A stretch of DNA of 64,000 nt, taken from NCBI RefSeq assembly GCF_001625195.1, contig NC_054390.1, positions 6,235,222-6,299,221 of the forward strand. Reading direction: 5' to 3'. The DNA is from Drechmeria coniospora. Its lineage: Eukaryota > Ascomycota > Sordariomycetes > Hypocreales > Ophiocordycipitaceae. The position numbers and the translations under genes are program-made. Positions within the stretch are counted from its first letter, which is position 1. Each line of letters begins with the position of its first letter. The notes below the pieces were generated by a model, which saw only the letters and a program-made list of their open reading frames with translations, ran no database searches and was not told the DNA's origin. Shown piece by piece: positions 46,240 through 56,931 of the stretch.

Positions 46240-49200
46240 ATGTCAATCTCCCGATCCGATCAGATGGCCCCCGGCTTCGCCCCTCATGCCGCCCCTGCCT
46301 CCCAGTCCCGCTCGCACTCGCCCTCGGCCGCCAACAACGCGTCGTCGGCTCTCGATGGGTCGGTGCCGTCGACCAGGTCACCCTTTGCTCTCGCCGGCGG
46401 CCTCAACCACGCCGGGCTCATGGCCGGCAGCTCGCGCTCCGGGGCTGGTTCTCCGTCGCTCGAGCTCGGCGCCTCCGGTCGGCTCTTCTCCAAAAGGTTC
46501 GTCCTCGTGCCACCCTGCATCCGATTTGACTTCACCCTAGCGTCTGGCGGCAGGCTGTCGCCGTGCTTCCTCCCCGTCGACAGGCGTTTGCGGGCCCCAT
46601 TTCGCGCTAACCGTGGCATGCTTTGCAGGGCGAGAGAAATCCAGGCCGAGGAGGGCATTCCCTGCCTCCCCCTAAATCCCTGGGCCGGTCCTCCGACGAG
46701 CGGCCACTCGACGCCTCTCCGAGAAAACATCCCCGAGTCACCCACGGACGGATTTCCCGATTTTGGCCAGCTGCCGACGCCCGAAAGCTTGCCCCAGACC
46801 CGACGAGCCCGTGCCGGGACCGTACCCTCGCGCTTCCCGCCAGGATTACCCTCGGCCGGCTTGCTGAACATCTCCGGCCTCGTGGCCAAGTCCGCTCGGG
46901 TCACGCCGTCTCAGAGCCCCTTCAAGTCACCCTCCCCCAACCCCGACCACGTGGACGGCTCGCCCGGCGGCTCGGCGCTGCTCTCTCGTCTTCGAGCCGG
47001 CTCGATGCCTCAGCGCAGCCCCTTTGCCGGCGTGCCCGGCACGAGCTCCCCCTTCGGCCCCTCCATCTTCAGCAGCGGCTGGAACCCGGCGAGCGTCGGT
47101 CGTGAGAGGGGCTCCACCCTGGCGAGCATCGCCAGCGTCGGCTCCGACGGCCAGAGCCCCCCGCCGCCGCGCCCTCACGCCTCGCGCGAGGGCGGACCCG
47201 ATTCCGACGTCCACATGCGCACCCTCGATTATCTGGGGCTCGCCGAGACGCCGACGACGCCGCGGGCCCAGCTGGCGACGCCGTCCGTGTCGGGGAACTG
47301 GCAGCAGTCCAGCCGCTTCCGGTCCTACTCGGTCAACAACAAGGACAAGTATGACAAGTACGCCGACGACGACGCCGACGACGACGACGACGCCTACGAC
47401 GTGGAGGGCATGCCCATCGATCCCCGCTACGCCGCCCTCATCCACCAGGAGCTGGCGGCGACGAATGCCGCCATCCGCAACCACAACCTCGCCGTCCAGG
47501 CCTTCGCGAACCAGGCCTCGTCCAACCGCCCCCGGGCACGCACCACGGGCGTCCTGGACGCGCCCGCCGATCACCTCGTGCGAGCCTACATCGGCAGCAA
47601 CCTCAGCGTCCAGAGTTCGGTGAACACGCCCGAGTTGGGCGGCCGGGAGGATCCTCGTCAGGACTTCGACGACCTGTCCCAGGCCATGGCCGGGATGAGC
47701 ATCGGAGCATCCAGCAGCCGCAACCCGGCGCTCCTCGGTGCCGACGAGCAAGGACTGGAAGGTCCGACAAACGCCCTCTGGCTCGGCGGCGTTCCGCCGT
47801 CCACCACCACGACTACCCTCGTCGAGATGTTCAAGCTGCACGGTCCCATCCTCTCCGCTCGCGTCCTCACCAACAAGAGCTGCGGCTTCGTCAACTTCGA
47901 AAGGCTGGACAGCGCCATTTCCGCCAAGGCGAGCATGAACGGCAGGGAGATCTTCCCGGGCTCTGGGCCCATCAAGATCAACTTTGCCAAGCCGCCTTCC
48001 GCGTCCAACACGCCGGGCCATGACGGCGCCTACTCGTCCCCCAGCCCCGACCCGTTCGCGAGGGTTCAAGAGCCCGACACCCACGGCAACACGCCGGCCT
48101 CGGGCACCGGCGCCCAGCCTGGCCCGACGACGGCTCCTGCGGTCCCGCCCCTGCAGGACATGGCCGCGAGCATCGTCGACATCGTGAAGCAGTTCGGCGC
48201 CTCCGACGAGGATGCCCTGCACATCTCCGGCAGCGTCCAGTCCGCCGTCGAGTACACGGCCTTTGCCGACGACATCGCTCCCATCCGAGAGCCGACGCAC
48301 GCCAGGGTTCACGACGCTCCGAAGCTCAGGGACATCCGCAAGAAGATTGACAACCAGCTCCTGTCCCAAACCGAGATCGAGAATGTCGCCATGGAGATGC
48401 TTCCCGAGATTGCCGAGCTCTCGTCCGACTATCTCGGAAACACCGTCGTTCAGAAGCTCTTCGAGCACTGCTCGAGTCCGGTGCAGGACGCCATGCTGCA
48501 CGAGATTGCCCCTCACCTGGCCGAGATTGGCGTTCACAAGAACGGTACCTGGGCGGCCCAGAAGATCATCGACGTCTGCAAAACGCCGACGCAAATGTCC
48601 ACCATCGTCGAGCACATCCGCCCGTACACGGTGCCGCTTTTCCTCGACCAGTACGGCAACTACGTCCTGCAGGGCTGCCTCAAGTTCGGCTCGCCCTACA
48701 ACGAGTTCATCTTCGAGACGATGCTGAGCAAGATGTGGGACATCTCCCAGGGCCGCTTCGGCGCGCGCGCCATGAGGGCTTGCCTCGAGAGCCACCATGC
48801 CAGCATGAGCCAGCAGCGGATGCTCGCGGCAGCCATCGCCCTGCACAGCATTCAGCTGGCCACGAATGCCAACGGCGCTCTCCTGCTCACCTGGTTCCTC
48901 GATACCTGCACGTTCCCCCACCGACGCACCGTCTTGGCTCCCCGGCTCGTGCCTCAACTGATCCCCCTTTGCACCCACAAGGTCGCGTACCTCACCGTGC
49001 TCAAGGTCATCAACCAGAAGACGGAGCCCGACGCGCGCGACACCATCCTGAAAGCCCTCTTCTTCACGTCCAACAATGACGTTCTGGAAGCCATTCTCGG
49101 CGATCAGACCTGCGGCGCCACCCTGATCTTCAAGGTCCTGACCACCCCTTTCTTCGACGAGGCTTTCCGCAGTCAGGTGGTGGAAAACATCAAGAAGGTG

Positions 49201-49926
49201 CTCCTCAAGATCAGGGCCCAGCCGAACCAGGGATACAAGCGCCTGATGGATGAGGTTGGCCTGTCCACCAGGGGGGCCGGATCCAACCGTGACGGAAGCT
49301 CCCACTCGGAGCAGCGGCAGCGGCCGTCGTCGAGGCAGAACAACATGAACGCTCCCAGCCCCCTGCAGGGTCCTGGGAATAGACCGTTCTACAGCCCTGT
49401 GCACGCCGCGGCGAGCACGACCCCCTTCGACGCCGGGTACGGACCCCAGCGAAATGATGGCGTGGATCCCAGCGCGACAGGGTTCCAGCCCTTCAACCAG
49501 GGCATCATGTACAATGTTCAGGCCGGTCCAGTTGCCCCGGCAGCAAACCCTCAACAGATTTCGTATCAGCAGAGCATGATCAACAGGGCGACGCCGCAGA
49601 TGAACTACGGTTTCCCCCAAATGCAGACTGCGTATGGAGCCTTCGCGTCGCCCAGCCCGGGCATGGATCAGTTCCGTCAGCAGAACATGGCAAACGGGAG
49701 CCCGATACAGGCCCAACCCTCCCAGCTGCCCCAGCAGATGCCCGGCAACGCAGCCTCCTATGGCCCGCCTGGATTCGGAGTCCCCATGGGTAATGCATAT
49801 CCTTACAGCAACATGCCACCGGGCATACAAAACATGGGCTATATGGTGCAAGAGCAGGCCAATACTCGGCGCAGCCGCGTACGTCCGCCCCAGAGAAGCA
49901 GCTTCGCATCGTTTGGTCGACGCTAA
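46240..49926 (+). CDS. Pumilio-family RNA-binding protein with RRM (JSN1/PUF2 type)
   Basis: Two exons, 46240-46496 and 46629-49926 (3555 nt, 1184 residues). The 132-nt intron (GTTCGT, GCTAAC branch, TTGCAG) has no in-frame stop and is a multiple of three, so it is easily missed; its removal gives GRLFSKRAREIQAEEG. An RRM lies at about 468-535 (ALWLGGVPPSTTTTTLVEMF, then KSCGFVNFERLDSAISA). Pumilio repeats follow at about 640-985 (SSDYLGNTVVQKLFEHCSS, HKNGTWAAQKIIDVC, DQYGNYVLQGCLKFG, GRFGARAMRACLE). N- and C-termini are Ser/Pro and Gln/Met/Asn-rich. By family, Jsn1/Puf1 and Puf2 bind mRNAs of membrane and mitochondrial proteins and repress or localise them. An acidic DDDADDDDD tract lies near 335. 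The 5' leader is long and pyrimidine-rich. Confidence 0.9.
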   Translation: MSISRSDQMAPGFAPHAAPASQSRSHSPSAANNASSALDGSVPSTRSPFALAGGLNHAGLMAGSSRSGAGSPSLELGASGRLFSKRFVLVPPCIRFDFTLASGGRLSPCFLPVDRRLRAPFRANRGMLCRAREIQAEEGIPCLPLNPWAGPPTSGHSTPLRENIPESPTDGFPDFGQLPTPESLPQTRRARAGTVPSRFPPGLPSAGLLNISGLVAKSARVTPSQSPFKSPSPNPDHVDGSPGGSALLSRLRAGSMPQRSPFAGVPGTSSPFGPSIFSSGWNPASVGRERGSTLASIASVGSDGQSPPPPRPHASREGGPDSDVHMRTLDYLGLAETPTTPRAQLATPSVSGNWQQSSRFRSYSVNNKDKYDKYADDDADDDDDAYDVEGMPIDPRYAALIHQELAATNAAIRNHNLAVQAFANQASSNRPRARTTGVLDAPADHLVRAYIGSNLSVQSSVNTPELGGREDPRQDFDDLSQAMAGMSIGASSSRNPALLGADEQGLEGPTNALWLGGVPPSTTTTTLVEMFKLHGPILSARVLTNKSCGFVNFERLDSAISAKASMNGREIFPGSGPIKINFAKPPSASNTPGHDGAYSSPSPDPFARVQEPDTHGNTPASGTGAQPGPTTAPAVPPLQDMAASIVDIVKQFGASDEDALHISGSVQSAVEYTAFADDIAPIREPTHARVHDAPKLRDIRKKIDNQLLSQTEIENVAMEMLPEIAELSSDYLGNTVVQKLFEHCSSPVQDAMLHEIAPHLAEIGVHKNGTWAAQKIIDVCKTPTQMSTIVEHIRPYTVPLFLDQYGNYVLQGCLKFGSPYNEFIFETMLSKMWDISQGRFGARAMRACLESHHASMSQQRMLAAAIALHSIQLATNANGALLLTWFLDTCTFPHRRTVLAPRLVPQLIPLCTHKVAYLTVLKVINQKTEPDARDTILKALFFTSNNDVLEAILGDQTCGATLIFKVLTTPFFDEAFRSQVVENIKKVLLKIRAQPNQGYKRLMDEVGLSTRGAGSNRDGSSHSEQRQRPSSRQNNMNAPSPLQGPGNRPFYSPVHAAASTTPFDAGYGPQRNDGVDPSATGFQPFNQGIMYNVQAGPVAPAANPQQISYQQSMINRATPQMNYGFPQMQTAYGAFASPSPGMDQFRQQNMANGSPIQAQPSQLPQQMPGNAASYGPPGFGVPMGNAYPYSNMPPGIQNMGYMVQEQANTRRSRVRPPQRSSFASFGRR

Positions 49927-51575
49927 TTTTTATCAGAGATGATTCGAGCGATTCGCGGCCGGCATGAAGACTCTGCTGGAGGAACTGCAGCGCAAACCTC
50001 CGGCCTTCATGTTGTGCGACTGGCGGCTGGCCATCGTCCAGCCGCCTTATAGTAGGGTGTTGTGTTGTTCCATCCGGTAGATTATCAGGGCGAGTGGACA
50101 TGCGGTCGAGGTAGGATTGATGTGAAGAGACGACCATGGTCAAAGACATCGGCGCACATGTTCGCCGTCGCTCACACTCTTCGCCACCCGTCTTGTCTAC
50201 CGCTGGCGGAAGAATACATGTTTGGGGCAGGTTTAAAAAATTGCTGATTCCGACTACCGCAAGGTTCGAGCAGGCGACGCAACCTTTGGTCTGTTTTTAC
50301 TTCTTTGCTTCTCTCCTTCGATTATCCACGACGTCTGGACGGCATTCCGTTGGCGCACGTTCATTCGGGAATAAGAAGCGATGCCTGAACCTCGCACATT
50401 GTCGCTCACCTATGGCTTGCTGGTACTGGGGAAACAACGCTCACCTCGTCGGTGGCATCAATGGAAGTGGCAGCTGCGTTCATTGGAGGAGGGTTGAGGG
50501 GAAAGGGGGGGGTTGAAGAGACGTGCAGAAAAGTAGCTGTGGCACGTACTAGTTGGACGGGAATCCTAGTCGTTGCTGTTGTATAGTACACGATTCAACC
50601 CAGCCCCCACCAAATACGAATTTGCAAGGCATTACTCCGTAGAGACTGTTTTATTCACCAGTGTTACAAAAGTTGCCATTTTGAGACGTTTCCTCATGGT
50701 CGGTGGCCGTGCACATTGCACGACGCCAGCGGGACTGCTGCATGTTTGATAGGATAGAGGGTAGAAAATGAAATGAAAAGCCTTCATTCATCTACGGCCG
50801 TGTTGCCCAAACATGACCCTTTCTTTCCGCCATCTCGGTCTCGCCGTACTTGGCCGATGCCATCCTCCCTAGCATAGAGGTGCGAGCGACAGGAAAGGGG
50901 GATGAGTTGGGCTATCCTCGAAGCGCACTCGTAGCTTTGAACCACCAATGTCGGATCTGGTACAACATGGACGTCCATTATTTCCCGCTTTCTGCCCCGC
51001 CATGCACGCTCGTCGACCTTCATTTTACCTCCACGCCGCCAGCCAGCCCTGGAGGGTGAATGGACTCGATTAAGAGATTTCGGCCCCTCGAAGAATGCGG
51101 AGTCGGAGATGATGATTCGCAGGAAGGTTGCGTCCCTATCCGCGGCGGACGGCCCCACCAGTATCGCGGATGGTATGAAAAGAACATCACGGGCAAAAAA
51201 AAGAGTCAAGCGCTTTGGGGAGAGCGCGCACAGGTTAAAGTCTGTTAACAAGCATTGCCGCAGGGATTTTGATGCCACTTCGGCAATAATGATCGGTGGT
51301 GGGTCACCACTCCATGCCGATGTCCTCCAAACTCGGTAGATCGCAGAAATAGACACTAGTCGTCAGGGCAGGAAACGATAGCGAGCCTCCGAGGGCAGGT
51401 CGGAATTCGGCGAGGGAGACGATCTTTCGAGACAGACCGGTCGTGGTGCAGCACTATCGACTGAGTGCAAATGGCCACGTGCTGCCGTTCTGGTCCACCA
51501 GCTGGCCTGGCTTGGTTTGTGCGCCGAGCTAATCATCTCTCGGGGCATGGGCAACATGCCGAGGCGTCCGGTCGT
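49927..51575. other. Convergent intergenic region
   Basis: This lies between the 3' ends of the Pumilio gene (+) and RCO1 (-). One TACTCCGTA lies near 50634. A minus-strand frame at 50784-51356 is open for 190 codons but starts only at GTG and shows no domain. No gene was supported. Confidence 0.5.
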
Positions 51576-54500
51576 CTAGTCGAGATCCATGGCGCCTTCT
51601 GCATGGTCAACATCGACATGGTCGACGGTGGATGGGGGAGTTGGTTCCGTCACGGGCGCCATCGGCTCAAGTTTGTCCGCAGGCTCACGTATTCCCGAGG
51701 GTTCCGACACGGGGGTGCACGCGTCGGTCGAGGTGACCAGAGTTTCAGGTGGCGGCTTGTGATCACCTAGTATCTGGCGGATGCGGGCGCTCATCGCTTC
51801 CGTCTGTGCCAGGGTGGCGCGCAAGCACTGCTCGTCGTCGGCGGTGAGATGGCCGGACGCCATGTTATCGGCGTTACCCTTCGCCATGAGGGACAAGACA
51901 CTCTCGTCGGCGGCGGCCTGCGACGCGAGCACGCCGGTCAGCAATCCAACGGGCGCCTTGGCAAGGAAGCGCGGGAGGGTGAGGCATACGAGAAGGGCAG
52001 AGGTCAGGCGACCGATGGGGTCGGAGGGCTTCTGGCGAAGACCGATGAGGTTGAGCGAGGCCTGCATCTCGTCGACCTTGCGCACGAGGGCAGACCCGGT
52101 GAGCGGGGTCGCAGGGTCGCGTTGCGAGGGCGGGCATGGATAGGGCACAAGCTTGGATTCGGCGCGGCGCGATCCATATCCGGCCCCTTGCTGTCGCAAT
52201 CTGTATTGCGCGGCGGCCAAAATTAGCACGGGACGGGACGTTGCGACGTGATGCGTCGGGTGGAGGGGAGTGTAGTGGTCGGGCCACGAAACAGGCAGGC
52301 AGCGTGTGCCCATGTGCCATCTTCGGGCGGGAGGGCTCGGGCGAGAAGAGATGCGGCCGGGGGCAGACTCACTGCTCGATGAAGTCGAGAACGACGACTT
52401 TGGCGGGTAACTTGTAGGTGCGACCAAACGACTGGGGCTCCGGCCATCCCGAGCGGTCGGGCGGCTCGGCGTCGTCGTTCCACTCGATCTCGATGTGGCC
52501 GTTGTTCCTCAGGCCGCGGCTGATGGCCGGCGTGATGGGCTGGCTCGCCTTGACCTTGCGGAAGCGGTGGGCGGGGGCGAGGCTGGGGACCTGCACCAGA
52601 ACGTCGTCGACGTGGGCCGGGCAGCGCCAGGTCTTGAGGACGGGCGGGACGGCGAGGGGAGGGTCGAGGCAATCGGTGTGCCAGTGGAGCGGGCAGGCGC
52701 TGCAGGGGATGATGGCGCGGACGTCCGTGGCGGCCTTCTGGCAGGCGTGGCAGAGGACGGCGTGGCCGTCCTCGCGCTGCTTGAAGAAGTCGGGGGCTTC
52801 CTCGTAGCCGGCTCGCTTCTTGGTCGGCCGGCCGACGACGGCGTCCTCGTAGTCGCCGTCGGCGCCGGCCTTGACGCCCTCGAACCGGTTCTGGACCCTC
52901 CGGGGCAGGCTGAAGGCGCGGGGGATGGTCTTTTCGAGATGGTTGAGGGCGCTCGCGAAGACGCCTCGGTGCACGGGCACGCGCGAGGGGAAGCGACGGA
53001 TGAGGCACTCGTTGCAGTACCACTCATCCGGCAGAGCGTCCGAAGGGACCATGTCGACGCACTCGAAGTGAAAGGAGCGAGGGCACCCGTCGCAGCAGAC
53101 GACGTCGCCGGCATTCCCGCAGGCCGAGCAGTACTCGTCATTGTCGGACGTCTGGAGAGTCATGTCAGCATACGCATCGAGTTCAGGCCGAGGCGGCGAG
53201 AGAGGGGCGGGTTTGCGGGAGACGCAGGGCGGAGGCGGCAGGGGAATTTTGAGCGACGATAACGATCGCGGGTGCAATCTACGCGACTCGGCGGCGGAAA
53301 CAGGATTGCATGCGTCGACTGCGCTGGCCGAGCGCGGTGTCATGGCATCCTTGCTCGGCCGCCCTGCCTCGAGCCAACCCGGGGCCGAGGCGACCCCTCA
53401 AAAAAACGAAAATGCAACACTGAGCCTGACACAGAAGCGACAGGCCCCCGCAAGGTGTAGCGGGTGCGAGAGAGCAAAGGCTCGGGAGCACGCGGGAGGG
53501 GCAGAAGGGTTGGAGGCAACGGCAACGCAAGGAAGTCAAGGCCATGGGCGCGAGGAGCTGGGGCGTGAGCGGGAGCTTACCGAATCCTTCGGTGCCCCGT
53601 TGGTGAGGGCGAAGTTCGCCTCACTCATCGAGCGAGGAACGCCGGCTGCGGTCCCTCCCTTTTTCTTGACCGGGCTGCAGGCGGGCATCGGGCGTTAGCG
53701 TACGTGCTCGATCCTTGGACGGTCATGGCGATTGATGCATGGTGGGTGCCGAGCCCGCGGGACGGGGTCTCTCTCATGCTCATGGAGTGTGTATGATGGA
53801 GATGTTGAGCGGGACGGAGGGCAGGGAGTAGGTGCGAGAGGAGGAGTCGGAGAGGGTAACTAACGAGGGCAGCGAGGGCAGAAAGGATAGAGCGGACAGA
53901 GAGGACAGAGAGGACAGAGAGGACAAGAGAATGACAGAGAGGACAAGAGAGGACAAGAGAGGACAGGGAGGACAGGGAGGACAGGGAGGACAGGGAGGAC
54001 AGGGAGGACAGGACAGAGAGGACAGGACAGAGAGGACAGGGAGGACAGGGAGGACAAGACAGAGAGGACAGGATAGGGAGGGTAGGGAGGGCAGAGAGGA
54101 CAGAGGGGGCAAAGGGCAGAGAGGGCAGAGAAGGCAGAGAAGGCAGAGAGGGCTGAGAGGGCTGAGAGGGCAGAGAGGGCAGAGAGGGCAGAGAGGGCAG
54201 AGGGGCAGAGGGGGCAGAGGGGGCAGAGGGGCAGAGGGGCAGAGGGGCAGAGAGGGCAGAGAGAGGGCAGCAGGGAGGGGGAAACATACGATGACTTGAC
54301 GCGTAGACCGGTACGCTGCTTCTTGGTCGGACGCAGGGCCGTCGGGGTCGCCGCTCGCGAGCCGGCGACGGAACCTCCATCCCCCTGCCAGGAAAAGGCG
54401 GCGGGCGAGTCGGTCCTGTCGAGGTCGTCGGCCGGCCGCTTGCTCGCCGAGCGCGTGGCCCGCGTGCCGCTGACGGGTGCCGGTGCTGATGCCAGTGCTG

Positions 54501-56931
54501 GTGCTGATGCCGGTGATGGTGCCGGTGCTTCTGTTGCGACGGCGGCGGCGGCGGCGGCGAGGGAGTGACGCGTCGCCCTCGCCTTCGTCTTCCTCAACGG
54601 CGTCTCGACCGTCTCGTCCGGCCGGCTCCCCCTCAGGGCGCTCTCCTCGACGCGGTAGCGGCCGGTGACGGTCCGGGCGTCTCGTCGCCTGTCCCACGTG
54701 AGCTCGTCGTCGTCGTCGGGCATGCGAGCCGGCGTCTTGGCCAAGGACTTGGCCGACTTGGTCAGCTTCAGCTTCGGCGGATTGCTGAGGGACAGGTCGG
54801 GCGCGTTGGCGGTGACGAGCCGACCGGGCATGGCGCTGGCATCGTCGGCCGACGAGTTTCGACGAGCGCGGATGCGGCCTGACGAGCGGGCGGATGAGCG
54901 ACCGGAGGAGCGGTGCTGGGGGGGCGGATTTTGCAGAGAATGGGCCGACGGTTGTGTCGGCGAAATGGAGGCGAACCTGCTGGACGCGGCGTGCTCGTTC
55001 TGGTGCTCGTTCTGGTGCTCGTTCTGGTGCTCGTGCTGGTTGGCGAGGACGGTGGCGCGGCGGGTGGTGATTGGCTGCTGGCCGTCTGGCGCATCCGCAT
55101 CATGATGGGACTTGGCCGCGGCGGCCCCAGCAGGAACAATCCGGGCGCTGGCCCTGCTGCTGCCATTCGCTCTGCCGGTTCCGCCAGCGCCAGCGCCTGC
55201 GACGGTGACGCCGCCACGACGAATCTTGTGACCGTTGGCACCAGCTGCCGCTGCCGCTGCCGCCGTCGCCGTCGTCTTCGCCGTCGACGACGTCCCCTTT
55301 CCCTTGCCCTTCCCCTTGTCCTTTGCGCCGCCCTTGCCCTTGCCCTTTCTCACGCCCGCGGCGGGCGAGGAGAGGCTCGGGACGGGCGACAGCGACGAGA
55401 CGCTCGAGGTTGAGCCTGAGCCCGAAGCTGAGCCCGAAGCTGAGCCCGAGACCGGTTCGACCAACTCTCGTCCCTTGTCGTGCCTGTGGCCGCGCGATCG
55501 CCCTGGCGTCCTGACCTGGACGTTGGCATCGGCATCGGCACCCGCTTCCGCTTTCGTGACACCCTTGCCCTTGCCCTTGGCTTTGCCGACGGAGCTCGCC
55601 GGGGCTGTGCCGACGTGTGATGTCTTGATCTTTTTCACCTCGCGCCTCTCCTCCTCCGGCTCCTCCTCCTCCTCTTCCTCGTCCCCCTCCGCATCATGCT
55701 CTTCCACCTCCTCGTCGTCCTCTTCTACTTCTTCCTCCGACTCGGCTGCTGCTGTACTCTTTTTGCTGCCGTCCCGGAGTAGGCATGCGTAGGGTGCCGG
55801 CCTGGGTTTCGGCCCGCCGATGCCACTCTCGGTCGTGAGGCTGGCGGTGCTGGCGGTGCTGGCGGTGCTGGCGTTGCTGGCGTTGCTGGCGGTGCTGGGA
55901 GGCACAAAGTAGCACCGACCCCGGTCGCGCCTTTTCCCTTGGCGCTTCCTCTTCTCGACGAGTCGTGAAAATTCCTCGGTCGTCTCGGGGCTGGCCGTTT
56001 GCTTGAACGTGTCCTCGATCATGGCCACGAACCCAGCCTCGTCGCACTTTTCGTCGTAGAGCGTCCGCAGCGCCCATGCGGTCGGGTAGCGGTAGTGATG
56101 CAGAGCTTCCTCGACGGCAGCCTCGATGACCTTGCCGGCAAACTCCCTATCCTGCGACTCCGGTCGCTTCTGGGAGACCGACCGCTTCGGCGTCGTCGTG
56201 GCCGTCGTCGTGGCCGTCGTCGTCGTCGTCGTCGTCGTCATCACCGCCGCCGCCGCCGCAGCATCTGCCGCAGCATCTGCCGCAGCCTGTTGGGCTTTTT
56301 TGGCCGGCATGATGATTCGCGTGGAACGCCTGCGACGCGAGCTCGTTTCCTTGGCCTCGTAGTCCCCGTCCTCGGCCTCGTCGGCGGTGCCCTTTGGCAT
56401 CTTTACTCGCCCGGCGGCGGTGGCAGGAGGCTGCACGGTGGGTGCGGGCGCGCATGCCGGTGCCGGTGCCGGTTTGGGTGCCGAGGGTGGTGGAGGAGAA
56501 GTGGGCGGCGATTTCTGGCCTAAACTCTGGTCCGCCTTGGACTCGACGACGGGTGCCGCCTTGGTCGCCGAGGGGGAGGACGAGGATGAGGACGAGTTGA
56601 CGCCCGACGGCCGCAGGATGATCTTGCGGACGCCCGACGTGTGCTCGTACGGCCCCGGCTTCCTCCCCTTGGGCAGGGCACCGAGGGGAGCCATGGTCTC
56701 GAGGACGCCGTGGCGCATCAGGCCGGCCTCCTCGAAGCTCGGCTTCGTCTGCGTCGACGGCTCGAGCCAGCGGGCCATCAAGGCCTTGGATCCTTCGCTC
56801 GCCGAGCCCTTGGACCCCTCAAGCCCCCCGTTTGGCGTCCCGGCCGACGACCCCTGGGCCGGACTCGAGAAGCGCGAGGCCGACGCCCGCGAGGCTCTCG
56901 TCGTCGACGACGGAAGCGTTGTCCCCTGCAT
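51576..56931 (-). CDS. RCO1: Rpd3S histone deacetylase subunit Rco1 (two PHD fingers)
   Basis: Minus-strand exons: 56931-54290, 53674-53581, 53151-52373, 52200-51990, 51917-51576 (4068 nt, 1355 residues; all phases agree). The N-terminal exon has RASASRFSSPAQ and LMARWLEPSTQTKPSFEEAG, then a structured block YRYPTAWALRTLYDEK. Exon 2 is a 94-nt piece (SPVKKKGGTAAGVPR). PHD1 is at about 920-961 (CSACGNAGDVVCCDGC to WYCNEC) and PHD2 at about 1046-1092 (CHACQKA to TWRCPAH). Exon 4 resumes LRQQGAGYGSRRAE and MQASLNLIGLRQK. By family, Rco1 with Eaf3 brings Rpd3S to H3K36-methylated transcribed chromatin. The 615-nt and 429-nt introns are unusually long, and the first holds a minisatellite. The start at 56931 is the least certain point, since the frame is open upstream. 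The last 72-nt intron (51918-51989) is stop-free and optional. Confidence 0.88.
53675..54289 (-). other. RCO1: RCO1 intron 1 (615 nt), satellite-bearing
   Basis: Donor GTATGT at 54289, acceptor CTGCAG ending at 53675. Phase 2 on both sides joins RVKSS to PVKKKGGTAAG. It is about ten times the usual intron length here, and most of it is the GAGGACAG-type array. Confidence 0.85.
53868..54272. repeat. G/A-rich 9-bp minisatellite inside RCO1 intron
   Basis: On the plus strand the units are AGAGGACAG, GGAGGACAG and AGAGGGCAG, mostly 9 bp with occasional 8- or 4-bp steps, more than 40 copies. Subtypes are grouped: GAGGACAGA near 53895, GGGAGGACA near 53965-54005, GAGGGCAGA near 54115-54270. That grouping suggests stepwise local amplification. 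Because the unit is a multiple of three, several frames on both strands stay open, but they encode only repeats. Confidence 0.9.
54990..55045 (-). repeat. 12-bp in-frame repeat in RCO1 exon 1
   Basis: Four units of CTGGTGCTCGTT type (plus strand) encode repeated Asn-Glu-His-Gln on the minus strand. It lies in a disordered, non-conserved part of Rco1, so copy number can probably vary without harm. Confidence 0.85.

Noticed and set aside
46927..49851. 974-codon open frame on the minus strand
   Set aside because: It is antisense to the Pumilio gene, whose RRM and Pumilio repeats are unmistakable. GC-rich third positions leave the opposite strand free of stops.
50784..51356. 190-codon minus-strand frame
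   Set aside because: It begins at GTG, shows no recognised domain and lies between two gene 3' ends.
53832..54299. Plus-strand frame rich in Asp-Arg-Glu and Gln-Gly-Gly repeats
   Set aside because: It is only the translated 9-bp minisatellite inside the RCO1 intron.
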